The notes under the pieces: generated by a model | The model's database searches: none | What the model was told of the DNA's origin: nothing | The model's input: only the letters and a program-made list of their open reading frames with translations | Shown: positions 7,509-15,375 of the stretch, piece after piece | Numbering within the stretch: the first letter of the stretch is position 1 | Layout: each line of letters opens with the position of its first letter | Program-made: the position numbers and the translations under genes | Origin: Jiangella anatolica | GTDB taxonomy: Bacteria > Actinomycetota > Actinomycetes > Jiangellales > Jiangellaceae | Assembly: GCF_003236295.1 (NCBI RefSeq) | Contig: NZ_POTW01000032.1 | Span: 1 to 61,065 of the forward strand | Length of the DNA: 61,065 nucleotides | Reading direction: 5' to 3'

Positions 7509-8575
7509 TGCCTGCTCCGACCGTCGACCGGCCGGCCGATGCCGACACGGCGACCGCCGCCGCGGGGCTGGTCCGCACGACTCGCGGCCGGCTGCTCTGG
7601 CTGGTCGTCTGCGCCGCGGTCCTGGCGCTGACCTGCCTGGCCAGCATCGCGATCGGGGCGAAGTACATCCCGCTGGACGAGGTCCTGCGCGCGCTGTTCG
7701 GCGACTCCGGCGACGCGAACAACCAGGTCATCGTCGGGGACATGCGGGTGAACCGGACGATCCTCGGTGTCGTCTGCGGCATCGCGCTCGGGCTGGCCGG
7801 TGCGCTCATGCAGGCTCTGACCCGCAACCCGCTCGCCGACCCCGGCATCCTCGGCGTCAACGCGGGCGCCTCGTTCGCGGTCGTGCTGGGTGTGACGCTG
7901 TTCGGGTCGATGAGCCTGCTCGGCTACATCTGGTTCGCGTTCGCCGGCGCCGCGCTGGCCAGCGTCCTCGTCTACGCGCTGGCGTCGGTGGGACGAGGCC
8001 AGGCCTCGCCGGTGCGGCTCGCGCTGTCCGGCATCGCGCTCGCCGCGGTGCTGCTCGGGTTCACCCAGGCGATGGTGATCATGGACCCGGGCGTGCTGGA
8101 CGTGTTCCGCTTCTGGCAGGTCGGGTCGCTGGCCGGCCGCGACGTCGAGACCGTCGGCTCGGTGCTCCCGTTCGTCGTGGTCGGCGTGCTGCTGGCGCTG
8201 GGCCTGGCCCGGACGCTGGACGCGATGGCGCTCGGCGACGACACCGCGGCGGCGCTGGGCGTGAACGTGCTGCTGGCCCGGGTGGTCGGCGTGATCGCGG
8301 TGACGTTGCTGTGCGGTGCGGCGACGGCGGCGATCGGGCCGATAGCGTTCGTCGGGCTGATGGTGCCGCACATCGTGCGCGCGTTCACCGGGCCGGACCA
8401 GCGCTGGATCCTGCCGTTCTGCCTGGTCGTCGCCCCGATCCTGCTGCTGGTCTCCGACATCGTCGGCCGGGTGGTGCTGGAGACCGGCGAGCTGCAGGTC
8501 GGCATCGTGACGACGGTGATCGGCGGCCCTGTGCTGATCGCGCTGGTGCGCCGGCGCCGGATGGTGGCCTCGTGA
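7508..8575 (+). CDS. Iron-siderophore ABC transporter permease, FecCD family (FepD-like)
   Basis: A 355-residue FecCD/BtuC-family permease with about nine to ten membrane segments. Family signatures include GALMQALTRNPLADPGILGVNAGA near residues 97-120 (first half only quoted here as landmark), the coupling region ALGDDTAAALGVNV, and the C-terminal GPIAFVGLMVPHIVR. It pairs with the next gene to form the heterodimeric membrane channel of a ferric-siderophore importer. The iron box overlapping its start supports iron repression. It overlaps the next gene by 4 bp (GTGA). No substrate-binding lipoprotein is encoded nearby. Confidence 0.93.
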   Translation: MPAPTVDRPADADTATAAAGLVRTTRGRLLWLVVCAAVLALTCLASIAIGAKYIPLDEVLRALFGDSGDANNQVIVGDMRVNRTILGVVCGIALGLAGALMQALTRNPLADPGILGVNAGASFAVVLGVTLFGSMSLLGYIWFAFAGAALASVLVYALASVGRGQASPVRLALSGIALAAVLLGFTQAMVIMDPGVLDVFRFWQVGSLAGRDVETVGSVLPFVVVGVLLALGLARTLDAMALGDDTAAALGVNVLLARVVGVIAVTLLCGAATAAIGPIAFVGLMVPHIVRAFTGPDQRWILPFCLVVAPILLLVSDIVGRVVLETGELQVGIVTTVIGGPVLIALVRRRRMVAS

Positions 8576-9669
8576 CGGCGCCCGCGGCGGCCGGCCGGAC
8601 CCGCCGGATCGCCGTCGAGCCGACCGGCCTGTCGCCGACGGCGTACGTGCTGCGCGGGCCGGGCGAGCTGTCCGTCCGCTTCGACCGTCGCATCGTGCTG
8701 ACGTGCTCGCTGCTCGTCGCCGTGCTGATCGCGGTGTTCCTGACCTCGCTGGCGGTCGGCGACTTCACCATCGCACCCGGCGACGTCGTCCGCACGCTGT
8801 TCGGCAACCCGCCGGACCCGCTGGCCGACTTCATCGTCAACGGCCGCCGGCTGCCGCGCGTGCTGGTCGCGTTCCTGGTCGGCGGCGCGCTGGGAGCGTC
8901 CGGCGCCGTGTTCCAGAGCCTCTCGCGCAACCCGCTGGGCAGCCCCGACGTCATCGGCTTCACCTCCGGCGCGTCGGCCGGCGCGGTGTTCGTCATCCTC
9001 GTGACCGGCGGCAGCATGGCGCAGGTCGCGGGCGGCGCCGTCGCGGGCGGCGTGGCCACCGCGATCGCCGTCTACCTGCTGGCGTACAAGCGCGGCGGCC
9101 AGGGCTTCCGGCTGATCCTCGTCGGCATCGCGGCCGGCGCCATGCTGACGTCGGCGGTGCACTACATGCTGATGCGGGCCGAGCTGATCCAGGCGGCCAG
9201 CGCGCAGGTCTGGCTGACCGGGTCGCTGAACACCCGCGCCTGGGACCACGTCATCGCCGTCGGCATCGGCGTCGCGCTGGTCGTGCCGATGCTGTTCGTG
9301 CTGTCGCGGCCGATGCGGCTGATCGAGATGGGCGACGAGGCCGCGACGGGGCTCGGCGTCAGCGCTGAGCGGACCCGGCTCGGCATGCTGATCGCGGCGA
9401 CGGTCCTCGCGGCGATCGCCGTCGCGGCGGCCGGCCCGGTCTCGTTCATCGCGCTGTCGGCGCCGCACCTGGCCCGCCGGCTCACCGGTGCGTCCGGCGC
9501 CGCCGTCGGCGCGGCCGCCCTGATGGGCGCCGTGCTGCTGGGCGGCAGCGACCTCGTCGCCCAGTGGGTGCTGCCGACACCGATGCCTGTCGGCGTGGTG
9601 ACGGTGTGCGTCGGCGGTGTGTACCTCGTCTGGCTCCTCGCGCGGGAAGGGCGGCGCAACCATGTCTGA
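8572..9669 (+). CDS. Iron-siderophore ABC transporter permease, FecCD family (FepG-like)
   Basis: The second permease half, 365 residues from the GTG at 8572 overlapping the preceding stop. The first 45 residues are a cytoplasmic leader. The family signatures follow: GAVFQSLSRNPLGSPDVIGF, the coupling stretch EMGDEAATGLGVS and GPVSFIALSAPHLARRL. It should assemble with the upstream permease and the downstream ATPase as the inner-membrane complex for ferric siderophores. The operon order permease-permease-ATPase matches enterobactin-type fepDGC systems. Longer upstream in-frame starts would run inside the preceding gene and were rejected. Confidence 0.93.
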   Translation: MTAPAAAGRTRRIAVEPTGLSPTAYVLRGPGELSVRFDRRIVLTCSLLVAVLIAVFLTSLAVGDFTIAPGDVVRTLFGNPPDPLADFIVNGRRLPRVLVAFLVGGALGASGAVFQSLSRNPLGSPDVIGFTSGASAGAVFVILVTGGSMAQVAGGAVAGGVATAIAVYLLAYKRGGQGFRLILVGIAAGAMLTSAVHYMLMRAELIQAASAQVWLTGSLNTRAWDHVIAVGIGVALVVPMLFVLSRPMRLIEMGDEAATGLGVSAERTRLGMLIAATVLAAIAVAAAGPVSFIALSAPHLARRLTGASGAAVGAAALMGAVLLGGSDLVAQWVLPTPMPVGVVTVCVGGVYLVWLLAREGRRNHV

Positions 9670-10468
9670 ACCCCGGCTGCACGGGAACGACCTCACGCTC
9701 GCATACGACGAGCGGGTCATCTCCCGCGAGCTGTCCGTGTCGATCCCGGACGGGTCGTTCACGGTGATCGTCGGTCCGAACGCGTGCGGCAAGTCCACGC
9801 TCCTGCGCGCGCTGGCCCGGATGCTCAAGCCGCTGGCCGGCGCCGTCCACCTGGACGGGCAGCTGATCACGCAGTACTCGACGAAGGAGGCGGCGCGCCG
9901 GCTCGGGCTGCTGCCGCAGTCGTCGATCGCGCCCGAGGGCATCACCGTCGCCGACCTGGTCTCCCGCGGCCGCTACCCGCACCAGAAGCTGTTCCGGCAG
10001 TGGTCCACCGCCGACACAGAGGCGGTCGCCGAGGCGATGACCAGCACCGGCATCACCGACCTGCGGCACCGCCGGGTCGACGAGCTGTCCGGCGGGCAGC
10101 GGCAGCGGGTGTGGCTGGCGATGGTGCTGGCGCAGCAGACGCCGATCCTCCTGCTGGACGAGCCGACGACGTTCCTCGACATCGCGCACCAGATCGAGGT
10201 GCTCGACCTCTGCCACGACCTGCACGTCTCGCACGGCCGCACGCTGGTCGCCGTCCTGCACGACCTCAACCACGCGTGCCGCTACGCCACGCACCTCATC
10301 GCGATGCGCGACGGCGAGATCGTCGCCGAGGGCGCGCCGGCCGACGTCGTCGACGAGGCGATGGTGCGCGACGTGTTCGGGCTGGCCTGCCGGATCATCG
10401 ACGACCCCGAGACCGGCACGCCGCTGGTCATCCCCGCGGCGAAGCAGCCCGTCGTCACCACCGCGTGA
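9662..10468 (+). CDS. Iron-siderophore ABC transporter ATP-binding protein (FepC-like)
   Basis: A 268-residue ABC ATPase with Walker A GPNACGKST, Q-loop LLPQSS, signature LSGGQRQRVWLAM, Walker B ILLLDEPT followed by TFLDIAHQ, and the H-loop His in AVLHDLNHACRYA. The wording FLDIAHQIEVLDL is characteristic of FepC-type importers. ATG 9662 overlaps the permease by 8 bp. It hydrolyses ATP on the cytoplasmic side to drive siderophore uptake. Its 3' end overlaps the convergent LysR gene by 14 bp, so no terminator separates them. Confidence 0.94.
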   Translation: MSEPRLHGNDLTLAYDERVISRELSVSIPDGSFTVIVGPNACGKSTLLRALARMLKPLAGAVHLDGQLITQYSTKEAARRLGLLPQSSIAPEGITVADLVSRGRYPHQKLFRQWSTADTEAVAEAMTSTGITDLRHRRVDELSGGQRQRVWLAMVLAQQTPILLLDEPTTFLDIAHQIEVLDLCHDLHVSHGRTLVAVLHDLNHACRYATHLIAMRDGEIVAEGAPADVVDEAMVRDVFGLACRIIDDPETGTPLVIPAAKQPVVTTA

Positions 10469-11408
10469 ACTCCGCAGCCGCCTCGCGCAGCGCGGTCGCG
10501 AACGCCTGGACCGGCAGCGGCGCGGCGGAGCGGCCGTACGTGGCGACGGCGACGGTGCGGCCGTCGCCGGGGATCGGGTCGGCGCGGACGCCCGGATGCC
10601 GGTTGGCCGTCAACGCCAGTCCCGGCAGCGTGCTCACGCCGAGCCCGGCCGCGACCAGCGCCTGCACGGCCACGTAGTCGTCGGTCTCGAACGCGATCGC
10701 CGGCGCGAACCCGGCCCGCCCGCAGGACTCGACGAGGTGTGCCCGGCACCGCTCGCAGCCGGCGATCCAGCGCGCGTCCGCGTACCCCGCGAGGCCACCG
10801 GCAGGCGCGGCCCGCGCGAGGCTGTCGGTTCCCGCCCGTAGGGTGGGCGCCCTCCCGGCCGGGCGGGGACCGTACTCCGGTTCGCCGCCCGCCGTCACGA
10901 GGTAGAGCGGCTCGGTGAGCAGCGTCTCGACGGTGACGTCGCGCTCCTCCAGCGGCCCGTGCGCGAACACGACCGCGACGTCGACGGCGCCGGTGCGCAG
11001 CGCCGTCAGCGCGGCCGGCGGCTCGGCCTCGGTGAGCGCCAGCTCGACGTCCGGATGCGCGGCCGCGAACCGGGCCGCGGCCGCCGGGACCAGCGTGGCC
11101 AGCGCCGACGGGAACGCCGCCAGCCGGACCCGTCCCGTCCGCAGCCCGGCGTGCGCGGACAGCTCGGCCTCCGTCGCCTCCACCTGGCCCAGGATCTCCG
11201 CGGCCCGGCGGGCCAGCAGCTCGCCGGCCTCGGTGAGCCGCAGCCCGCGGCCGGCCCGCTGGGTCAGCGGCATCCCCACCTCGGCCTCGAGCCGGGCGAG
11301 GTGGTGGCTGACGGACGGCTGGGCGTAGTGCAGCGCGTCGGCGGCCGCGGTGACGGAGCCCTCGCGCGCTACCGCGACCAGCACGCGCAGGCGGGTCAGA
11401 TCCAGCAT
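10455..11408 (-). CDS. LysR family transcriptional regulator
   Basis: A 317-residue LysR regulator. The N-terminal winged helix (residues 1-60) has the recognition stretch SVTAAADALHYAQPSVSHHL, and a two-lobe effector-binding domain follows from about residue 90. The last third contains CERCRAHL and ETDDYVAVQALVAAGLGVS, typical of family members that sense amino acids or carboxylates. It is divergent from a threonine-dehydratase-like gene. The gap contains an inverted repeat suited to LysR binding, so control of that gene is the simplest inference. The inducer is unknown. Confidence 0.92.
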   Translation of the reverse strand: MLDLTRLRVLVAVAREGSVTAAADALHYAQPSVSHHLARLEAEVGMPLTQRAGRGLRLTEAGELLARRAAEILGQVEATEAELSAHAGLRTGRVRLAAFPSALATLVPAAAARFAAAHPDVELALTEAEPPAALTALRTGAVDVAVVFAHGPLEERDVTVETLLTEPLYLVTAGGEPEYGPRPAGRAPTLRAGTDSLARAAPAGGLAGYADARWIAGCERCRAHLVESCGRAGFAPAIAFETDDYVAVQALVAAGLGVSTLPGLALTANRHPGVRADPIPGDGRTVAVATYGRSAAPLPVQAFATALREAAAEFTRW

Positions 11409-11428
11409 CCATCAACGGTATCGATGGA
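11408..11428. promoter_or_regulatory. Inverted repeat, probable LysR operator
   Basis: TCCATC (11408-11413) and GATGGA (11423-11428) are exact inverted arms around a 9-bp AT-richer spacer. The left arm touches the LysR start codon, which fits autorepression together with control of the divergent dehydratase gene. Confidence 0.5.
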
Positions 11429-11483
11429 GAACGAGAAAACCGGCATTGGACCTATGAGTCGTCCCCGGGCGACGGTGGAGTGC

Positions 11484-12464
11484 ATGGAGCCACCCACGAT
11501 CGCCGACGTCCTCGACGCCCAGCGGCTGCTCGCCGCGCACCTGCCCCCGACGCCCATCTGGAACTACCCGGCGCTGGACGCCGCGGCCGGCGCGACCGTG
11601 TTCGTCAAGCACGAGAACACGCAGCCGACTGGCGCGTTCAAGGTGCGTGGCGGGATCACGCTGCTGTCCCGGCTGGACCCGGCGGCACGCCGTCGCGGCG
11701 TCGTCGGCTACTCGACCGGCAACCACGCGCAGTCGCTGGCCTACGCGGCGCGGCTGTTCGGCGTCCCGTGCACGATCGTCATGCCCGAGCACCCCAACCC
11801 GGCCAAGGCCGACGCCGTCCGGCGGCTCGGCGCGGAGCTGGTCGAGTACGGCGCGACGTTCGACGACGCGGCGCCCTACGCCCGCTCCCTGGCCGACGAG
11901 CGCGGCATGCGGCTGGTCAGCGCGGCCGACGAGCCGGACATCATCGCCGGCGTCGCGACGGCGTACGCCGAGCTGTTCGCGCAGCAGCCGTACCTGGACG
12001 CCGTCGTCGTCCCGGTCGGGAGCGGCAGCGGCGCGGCGGCGGCCTGCCTGGTCGCCGCCGCGCTGGCGCCGCAGTGCGAAGTGATCGCGGTGCAGGCGGC
12101 GGACTCGCCGGCCGCGCACGACTCGTGGCGGGCGGGCGAGGTGGTGCGCCGGCCGAACCGGACCGCCGTCGAGGGCCTGGCGACGGGGTCCGGGTTCGCG
12201 CTGCCGCAGCGGATCCTGCGCGAACGGCTCGCGGACTTCGTCCTGGTCGATGACGACGAGATCGCCGCCGCGCAGTGGCGGCTCCTGCGCGACGTCCACA
12301 CCCTGGCCGAGGGCGCCGGCGCGGCCGCGCTCGCCGCCGTCCTCGCCGACCCGGACCGCTTCGCCGGCCGCCGCGTCGCCGTCGTGTGCACCGGCGGCAA
12401 CGCGAGCGAGGCGGAGCTGCGGCGCTGCGCCGAGCGGCCGTATACGGTCGCCGTCGCGCAGTAG
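11484..12464 (+). CDS. Threonine/serine dehydratase-like PLP enzyme
   Basis: Fold-type II pyridoxal-phosphate enzyme of 326 residues. The PLP lysine lies in KHENTQPTGAFKVRGG, the first half resembles the catabolic threonine dehydratase / serine racemase group (STGNHAQSLAYAARLFG binds the substrate carboxylate), and VPVGSGSGAAA is the phosphate-binding glycine loop. VCTGGNAS near the C-terminus is usual. There is no ACT regulatory domain, so it is of the short catabolic type, yielding 2-oxobutyrate or pyruvate plus ammonia. In-frame ATGs at 11424 and 11454 are possible; ATG 11484 has GGTGGAG 4 nt upstream. It is controlled by or with the divergent LysR gene. Confidence 0.88.
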   Translation: MEPPTIADVLDAQRLLAAHLPPTPIWNYPALDAAAGATVFVKHENTQPTGAFKVRGGITLLSRLDPAARRRGVVGYSTGNHAQSLAYAARLFGVPCTIVMPEHPNPAKADAVRRLGAELVEYGATFDDAAPYARSLADERGMRLVSAADEPDIIAGVATAYAELFAQQPYLDAVVVPVGSGSGAAAACLVAAALAPQCEVIAVQAADSPAAHDSWRAGEVVRRPNRTAVEGLATGSGFALPQRILRERLADFVLVDDDEIAAAQWRLLRDVHTLAEGAGAAALAAVLADPDRFAGRRVAVVCTGGNASEAELRRCAERPYTVAVAQ

Positions 12465-12474
12465 GGTCCGGTGC

Positions 12475-13656
12475 ATGAGCTCGCCGGTCGTCGCCGCGGT
12501 CGTCGCCGCCGTCGCGGTGACGCTGGCCGCCGTGCTGCTCACGCGGCTGGTGCGGTCCCGGCTGGTGCTGGGCACGACCGAGGACCAGACGACGTACCGG
12601 ATCCTGCACACGACCAGCCTCGCGTCGCCGGAGCTGCGGGCCGGGCTCGCGGCGGGCGCGGACAAGGCGGTCAGGCACCTGCGCGAGCTGCTGGCCACGC
12701 CCGCGCTGGCGCTCACCGACGGCGACGACGTCGTCACCTGGGACGGCGCGGGCGCGAACCAGCACGTGCACGACGTGCGCCGGCACGCGGCCCGGGCGCT
12801 GGACGGCGGTACCGACGTGCTCGGCCCGAACGTCGTCGAGTGCGACCGGGTGGACTGCCCGGTCCGGCACGCCGTCGCCGCCGCGCTGACGACGGACGAC
12901 CGGGTCGCCGGCGCTCTGATCGCCTACACGTCGGCGCGGCCGTCCGCGGGCCTCGTCCGCGCCGTCGAGGAGGTGGCGCGGTTCGTGTCCGGTCAGCTGG
13001 AGCTGGCCGAGTTCGACCGCGAGCGGGCCAAGCTGGCCGAGGCGGAGATCCGGGCGCTGCGGGCGCAGATCTCGCCGCACTTCATCTATAACGCGCTCGG
13101 CGCCATCGCGTCCTACGTCCGCACCGAGCCCGAGCACGCCCGCGAGCTGCTGCTGGAGTTCGCCGACTTCACCCGCTACTCGTTCCGGCGGCACGGCGAC
13201 TTCACCACGCTGGCCGAGGAGCTGCGCTCGATCGAGCGGTACCTGACACTGGAGAAGGCCCGCTTCGGCGAGCGGTTGTCGGTGACGCTGCGGGTCGCGC
13301 CCGAGGTGCTGCCCGTCGCCGTACCGTTCCTGTGCCTGCAGCCGCTGGTCGAGAACGCCGTCAAGCACGGGCTGGAGGGCCGGGCCGACCCCGGCCACAT
13401 CACGATCATCGCCGAGGACGCCGGCAACGAGGCGCTGATCAGCATCGACGACGACGGTGTCGGCATGGACCCGGAGCTGGCCCGCGGCCTGCTCAGCGGC
13501 GACGCCGGCGACCGGGTCGGCCTCGGCAACGTCGACGAGCGGCTGCGCGCGGTCTTCGGCGACGAGTACGGCCTGGTCATCGAGACCGCGCACGGAGCCG
13601 GGACGAAGGTCAGCCTGCGGGTGCCGAAGTACCGCCCCGGCGTGCACGCGACCTAG
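12475..13656 (+). CDS. LytS-type sensor histidine kinase (His_kinase / pfam06580 family)
   Basis: A 393-residue kinase. One N-terminal membrane segment (residues 4-24) is followed by a GAF-like domain (about 40-165) containing CDRVDCP, and by a short coiled coil (about 170-196). The phosphoacceptor is His202 in RAQISPHFIYNALGAI, the hallmark of the LytS/BtsS class, and the ATP domain shows LVENAVKHG and DDDGVGM. Unlike LytS proper it lacks the multi-pass 5TM domain, so it probably senses through GAF. Its cognate regulator is the LytTR protein starting at 14276, separated from it by a toxin-antitoxin pair. The downstream DUF485 protein and symporter are the likely targets. Confidence 0.88.
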   Translation: MSSPVVAAVVAAVAVTLAAVLLTRLVRSRLVLGTTEDQTTYRILHTTSLASPELRAGLAAGADKAVRHLRELLATPALALTDGDDVVTWDGAGANQHVHDVRRHAARALDGGTDVLGPNVVECDRVDCPVRHAVAAALTTDDRVAGALIAYTSARPSAGLVRAVEEVARFVSGQLELAEFDRERAKLAEAEIRALRAQISPHFIYNALGAIASYVRTEPEHARELLLEFADFTRYSFRRHGDFTTLAEELRSIERYLTLEKARFGERLSVTLRVAPEVLPVAVPFLCLQPLVENAVKHGLEGRADPGHITIIAEDAGNEALISIDDDGVGMDPELARGLLSGDAGDRVGLGNVDERLRAVFGDEYGLVIETAHGAGTKVSLRVPKYRPGVHAT

Positions 13657-13689
13657 CCTCCGGTAGACGGCGGCAGATCGTACGACATA

Positions 13690-13699
13690 ACGTATACGT
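13690..13699. promoter_or_regulatory. Palindrome at the toxin-antitoxin start, likely autoregulatory operator
   Basis: ACGTATACGT, a perfect 10-bp palindrome ending at the base before the ATG of the antitoxin, inside the longer imperfect CATAACGTATACGTATG. Ribbon-helix-helix antitoxins commonly bind such a site to repress their own operon. Binding is inferred. Confidence 0.5.
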
Positions 13700-13936
13700 A
13701 TGACCGTTGAGGAGCGTCCGGCCAAGAGCGAGATCTGGCAAGCACGGATTCCGGCTCAGCTCGCCCGCGATCTCGAGAAGGATGCCGAGGTGCTGGGACT
13801 CGAGGGGCGCAGTGAGATCGTCCGCGAGGCGCTGACCCGGCTGCACCGGCAAGCCCTCCAAGAACGCATGGCGGTCGAGATCGCCGACTACTACGGCGGC
13901 GAGCAGGCTCCGCTGCCCGACGGCGTCGCCCGGTGA
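13700..13936 (+). CDS. Ribbon-helix-helix (CopG/ParD-like) antitoxin
   Basis: A 78-residue protein. The pattern EIWQARIPAQLARDLEKDA (beta strand then helix), followed by LEGRSEIVREALTRLHRQA (second helix), is a ribbon-helix-helix DNA-binding fold. The remaining C-terminal tail (about residues 55-78) would wrap the toxin. Its last 4 bp overlap the MazF-like gene (GTGA), the standard arrangement of type II antitoxin-toxin pairs. It should both neutralise the toxin and repress the operon. It interrupts an otherwise normal kinase-regulator operon and looks less GC-rich than its neighbours. Confidence 0.8.
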   Translation: MTVEERPAKSEIWQARIPAQLARDLEKDAEVLGLEGRSEIVREALTRLHRQALQERMAVEIADYYGGEQAPLPDGVAR

Positions 13937-14265
13937 CAGCAGGCTGGCCACCGCTGCGAGGCGAGGTCTGGGACGTCGACATACCCGCCGCGGGCGAGCA
14001 TCCCGCCGTGGTGCTATCGGCGAACCCCATCAACACGCATCTCGGCCACATCACCGTCGCGGTGGTCACCGGTACGCCGGGGCCGCCCGTCACCCATGTG
14101 CCATTGGGCGCCGACGCTGGTCTGACGCGCTACGACGTGTCGTACGCCAACGCGACCGACCTTCACGCCGTGAACAAGGAGAGGTTTCTCGGCCGGCGCG
14201 GGCTGTGCTCGAAAGACGAGCTCGCGCACGTCGAGAGCCTGGTCCGGGTGTACCTGGAGCTGTAA
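13933..14265 (+). CDS. MazF/PemK family endoribonuclease toxin
   Basis: A 110-residue toxin of the MazF/PemK/ChpB fold. RGEVWDVDIP at the start contributes to the active site, HPAVVLSANPIN is the family's second strand with the conserved Ser/Asn region, and THVPLG plus NATDLHAVNKERF are typical later motifs. These proteins cleave mRNA at short sequences and halt growth when the antitoxin is lost. GTG start overlapping the antitoxin stop. Only 10 bp separate its stop from the LytTR regulator start, so read-through from the toxin promoter could feed the regulator. Confidence 0.85.
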   Translation: MTAGWPPLRGEVWDVDIPAAGEHPAVVLSANPINTHLGHITVAVVTGTPGPPVTHVPLGADAGLTRYDVSYANATDLHAVNKERFLGRRGLCSKDELAHVESLVRVYLEL

Positions 14266-14275
14266 CCTCGCCGCC

Positions 14276-15016
14276 ATGCTCAGCGTTCTGGCGGTCGACG
14301 ACGAGCCACCGGCGCTGGCCGAGCTCGCCTACCTGCTGGAGCAGAACGAGCACGTCGGCCAGGTGCTGACCGCCGGCGACGGTACGGCGGCGCTGCGGCT
14401 GCTGGAGCAGCAGCACGTCGACACGGTCTTCCTCGACATCCGAATGCCGGGGCTGTCAGGTCTCGACCTCGCCCGGGTGCTGGCCCGGTTCCGCCGCCCG
14501 CCCGCCGTCGTGTTCGTGACGGCCTACGACGACCACGCGGTCACCGCGTTCGACCTGCACGCCGTCGACTACGTGATGAAGCCGTACCGGCGCGAGCGGC
14601 TGTTCGAGGCGATCCGCCGCGCGTCCGACGCGGTCAGCGACGCGCGCACACCGGCCGGCGGCGATGACGGTGACGACGAGACCATCTCGGTGGAGCTGGG
14701 CGGCGTCACCCGGTTCATCCGCCGCAGCGAGGTCGCCTACGTCAGCGCGCAGGGCGACTACGCGCGGCTGCACACCGCCGACGGCGCCAGCCACCTGCTG
14801 CGGATGCCGCTCGCCACGCTGGAGGACCGGTGGGCGCCGGCCGGGTTCGTCCGCATCCACCGCAGCTACCTGGTGGCGCTGACGTCCATCGAGGAGCTGC
14901 GCGCCGACGCCGGCCGGTACAGCGTCGTCATCGGCGACACGACCCTGCCGGTGAGCCGCCGCCACACCCGTGAGCTGCGCGACCGGCTGGTCCGGCGAGC
15001 CGGCGGAACCAGATGA
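14276..15016 (+). CDS. LytTR family response regulator
   Basis: A 246-residue two-domain regulator. The receiver domain (1-120) has acidic pocket AVDDEP, phosphoacceptor Asp54 in VFLDIRMPG, and the Thr/Tyr and Lys region FVTAYDDHAVTAF / DYVMKPY. The LytTR DNA-binding domain (about 140-240) has RSEVAYVSAQGDYARLHT, FVRIHRSYLV and LPVSRRHTRELRDRL. LytTR regulators bind direct repeats about 21 bp apart upstream of target genes. It is separated from its presumed kinase by the toxin-antitoxin pair and overlaps the DUF485 gene by 4 bp, which argues that the downstream symporter belongs to the same operon. Confidence 0.93.
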   Translation: MLSVLAVDDEPPALAELAYLLEQNEHVGQVLTAGDGTAALRLLEQQHVDTVFLDIRMPGLSGLDLARVLARFRRPPAVVFVTAYDDHAVTAFDLHAVDYVMKPYRRERLFEAIRRASDAVSDARTPAGGDDGDDETISVELGGVTRFIRRSEVAYVSAQGDYARLHTADGASHLLRMPLATLEDRWAPAGFVRIHRSYLVALTSIEELRADAGRYSVVIGDTTLPVSRRHTRELRDRLVRRAGGTR

Positions 15017-15375
15017 CGGAGCGCGTCACCGTCACCGGTCCGCGGCGGCGCCGGCCGCCGGCGCGCCGGCGCGCGGTGACCGCGGAGATCGACGCGCAGA
15101 CCCAGCTCGGCGAGGTGTACATGCGGGCGCTGCTCCGGGCGCAGCTGCGGCTCAGCCTGGCCGTCGCCGGGGTCGTGCTGGGGCTGCTGGCGACGCTGCC
15201 GCTGCTGTTCGCGGTCGCGCCCCGGATCAGCGAGATCGAGCCGGCCGGGATCCCGTTGCCGTGGCTCATCCTCGGCGGGCTGATCTACCCGGCGCTGGTC
15301 GCGGCCGCCTGGTTCTACGTCCGCGCCGCCGAGCGGGTGGAGCGCGACTTCGGCGACATGGTGAACCGGCGGTGA
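15013..15375 (+). CDS. DUF485-like two-helix membrane protein, symporter partner
   Basis: A 120-residue protein. An Arg-rich N-terminus is followed by YMRALLRAQLRLSLAV leading into two hydrophobic segments (about 45-70 and 80-104), then ERVERDFGDMVNRR. This is the layout of DUF485 proteins, which in many bacteria are encoded just before acetate or carboxylate symporters and are thought to assist them. It overlaps the regulator (ATGA) and the symporter (GTGA) on its two sides, so all three are translationally coupled. Similarity to the DUF485 protein encoded at 23147 is in layout rather than close sequence. Confidence 0.8.
   Translation: MTERVTVTGPRRRRPPARRRAVTAEIDAQTQLGEVYMRALLRAQLRLSLAVAGVVLGLLATLPLLFAVAPRISEIEPAGIPLPWLILGGLIYPALVAAAWFYVRAAERVERDFGDMVNRR

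Noticed and set aside
13700-14265. Toxin-antitoxin and Fic genes as a defence island
   Set aside because: They are scattered singly among housekeeping genes, with no restriction, CRISPR, CBASS or similar core enzymes.
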